Below are positions 63,408 through 64,000 of a stretch of DNA of 64,000 nt, one piece after another. The notes beneath the pieces were generated by a model. It had not been told where the DNA came from and made no database searches. It worked only from the letters and a program-made list of their open reading frames with translations. The stretch lies in NCBI RefSeq assembly GCF_900104115.1, contig NZ_FNJM01000003.1:186001-250000 (forward strand), given 5' to 3'. The stretch is from Clostridium gasigenes. GTDB lineage: Bacteria; Bacillota; Clostridia; Clostridiales; Clostridiaceae. Numbering within the stretch: position 1 is the first letter of the stretch; each line of letters starts with the position of its first letter. The position numbers and the translations under genes are program-made.

Positions 63408-63921
63408 ATGTATTATTATTTTTCCAAAATTTGAAAATTTAGAAATAATAAATAAAGTTAGAGATCAACATGACCCTCTAGCTAATCATGTAAGACCTCA
63501 TATAACACTAGTTTTTCCATTTGATAGCGATATAAAAACTGTTTCTTTAAAAGAGCATATTTCATCTGCTTTATCTGATTTTGCTCCATTTGAAATTATT
63601 CTTAGTGGAATTACACCAACAGATTCTTTTGGAAAATACCTATTTCTTAATATACAAAGTGGCAATGATGAAATTATTCAATTACATAAAAGATTATATA
63701 CAGGCATTTTAGAAAGTTATTATCCCGAATGGTTAAAGGGGAATAATTTCTTGCCCCATATGACAGTGGGATATTTTGATAATGAAGAAAAATTTAAAAT
63801 TGCAATTAATGATACTAAAAATATTGTTGATTCTTTTAAAACTACTGTTAATGAAATTAGTGTAGAAATCATTGATACAAACGCTGATTCAATTATAGAG
63901 CTTAACATCCCCTTAAAGTAA
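63408..63921 (+). pseudogene. 2'-5' RNA ligase / 2H phosphoesterase family, frameshifted at codon 5
   Basis: The long frame 63409-63921 has 170 codons, no internal stop, and both catalytic HxT motifs: VRPHITLVF and LPHMTVGYF. This is the 2H phosphoesterase (LigT-like) fold. No start codon is in that frame near the beginning. The proper ATG (63408, with GGGTGGGG) is in a different frame and ends in a stop after MYYYFSKI. Removal of one T from the run 63419-63423 would give MYYYFPKFENLE and join them. It is a single-base insertion or sequence error. Everything else is intact. Confidence 0.75.
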
Positions 63922-63950
63922 TGTGTTTCTGAATTTTAATATTAAATGGA

Positions 63951-63979
63951 TTAAAAGGTTGTCATGGACAACCTTTTAA
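63951..63979 (+). terminator. Terminator after the 2H phosphoesterase gene
   Basis: Perfect 13-bp stem TTAAAAGGTTGTC / GACAACCTTTTAA with an ATG loop, then AATTT, 30 bp past the stop. Confidence 0.85.
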
Positions 63980-64000
63980 AATTTACCTAATTTAAGCATT

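Overview
The window looks like chromosomal DNA from a low-G+C Clostridium (sensu stricto type). Signs are the very A/T-rich sequence, strong AGGAGG-type ribosome binding sites, AT-rich third codon positions, a clostridial type II fatty-acid operon, an Rnf complex, adhE, pflB, desulfoferrodoxin and many intrinsic terminators. Species cannot be fixed from the sequence. I see no CRISPR array, no recognisable insertion sequence with a transposase and no prophage; one isolated phage-type replication gene is present.

Layout. 1-2.4 kb: iron-sulfur assembly operon (iscR-iscS-iscU) running into mnmA. 2.5-5.2 kb: rarA and a phage-type replisome organizer. 5.5-8.4 kb: adhE with a clear promoter and leader hairpin. 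8.8-18.6 kb: a complete fatty-acid synthesis operon (fabT-fabH-acpP-fabK-fabD-fabG-fabF-accB-fabZ-accC-accD-accA) with a FabT operator over the fabT promoter. 19.4-24.1 kb: rnfCDGEAB, whose RnfC lacks the usual flavin/NADH motifs. 24.4-35 kb: SEC-C protein, secreted chitinase, MATE pump, superoxide dismutase, S66 peptidase, acetyltransferases, small proteins and free-methionine sulfoxide reductase. 35.3 kb: tRNA-Glu(CTC). 35.6-39.4 kb: a two-gene permease and dapF-dapL. 39.6-43 kb: membrane-anchored unknown protein, nitroreductase, rubredoxin-flavin reductase fusion, CHAP protein. 43.4-49.9 kb: pflB without pflA beside it, exonuclease, aat, CPBP protease, small HTH protein, glycosyltransferase. 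50.3-54.8 kb: SNF2 helicase, desulfoferrodoxin, HMA-like protein, cold-shock protein. 54.9-64 kb: Nudix, PadR-controlled ABC-2 exporter, two small ORFs, ddl with a MocR regulator, a PHP phosphatase, an ABC-2 permease remnant and a frameshifted 2H phosphoesterase.

Functional themes are fermentative energy metabolism (adhE, pflB, Rnf), membrane lipid synthesis, cell-wall and lysine/DAP precursor supply (dapF, dapL, ddl), and oxygen/thiol defence (sod, desulfoferrodoxin, msrC, rubredoxin fusion).

The most unusual signal outside genes is a dispersed, often palindromic, AT-rich repeat with a conserved AAGGCAT edge followed by an A/T-rich AAAWAAATAACAA-like arm. At least a dozen full or half copies lie between genes, in both orientations, usually between a stop codon and a terminator hairpin. 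In acpP, rnfB and the desulfoferrodoxin gene the TAA stop codon is itself the TAA of TAAGGCAT. I do not recognise this family by name.
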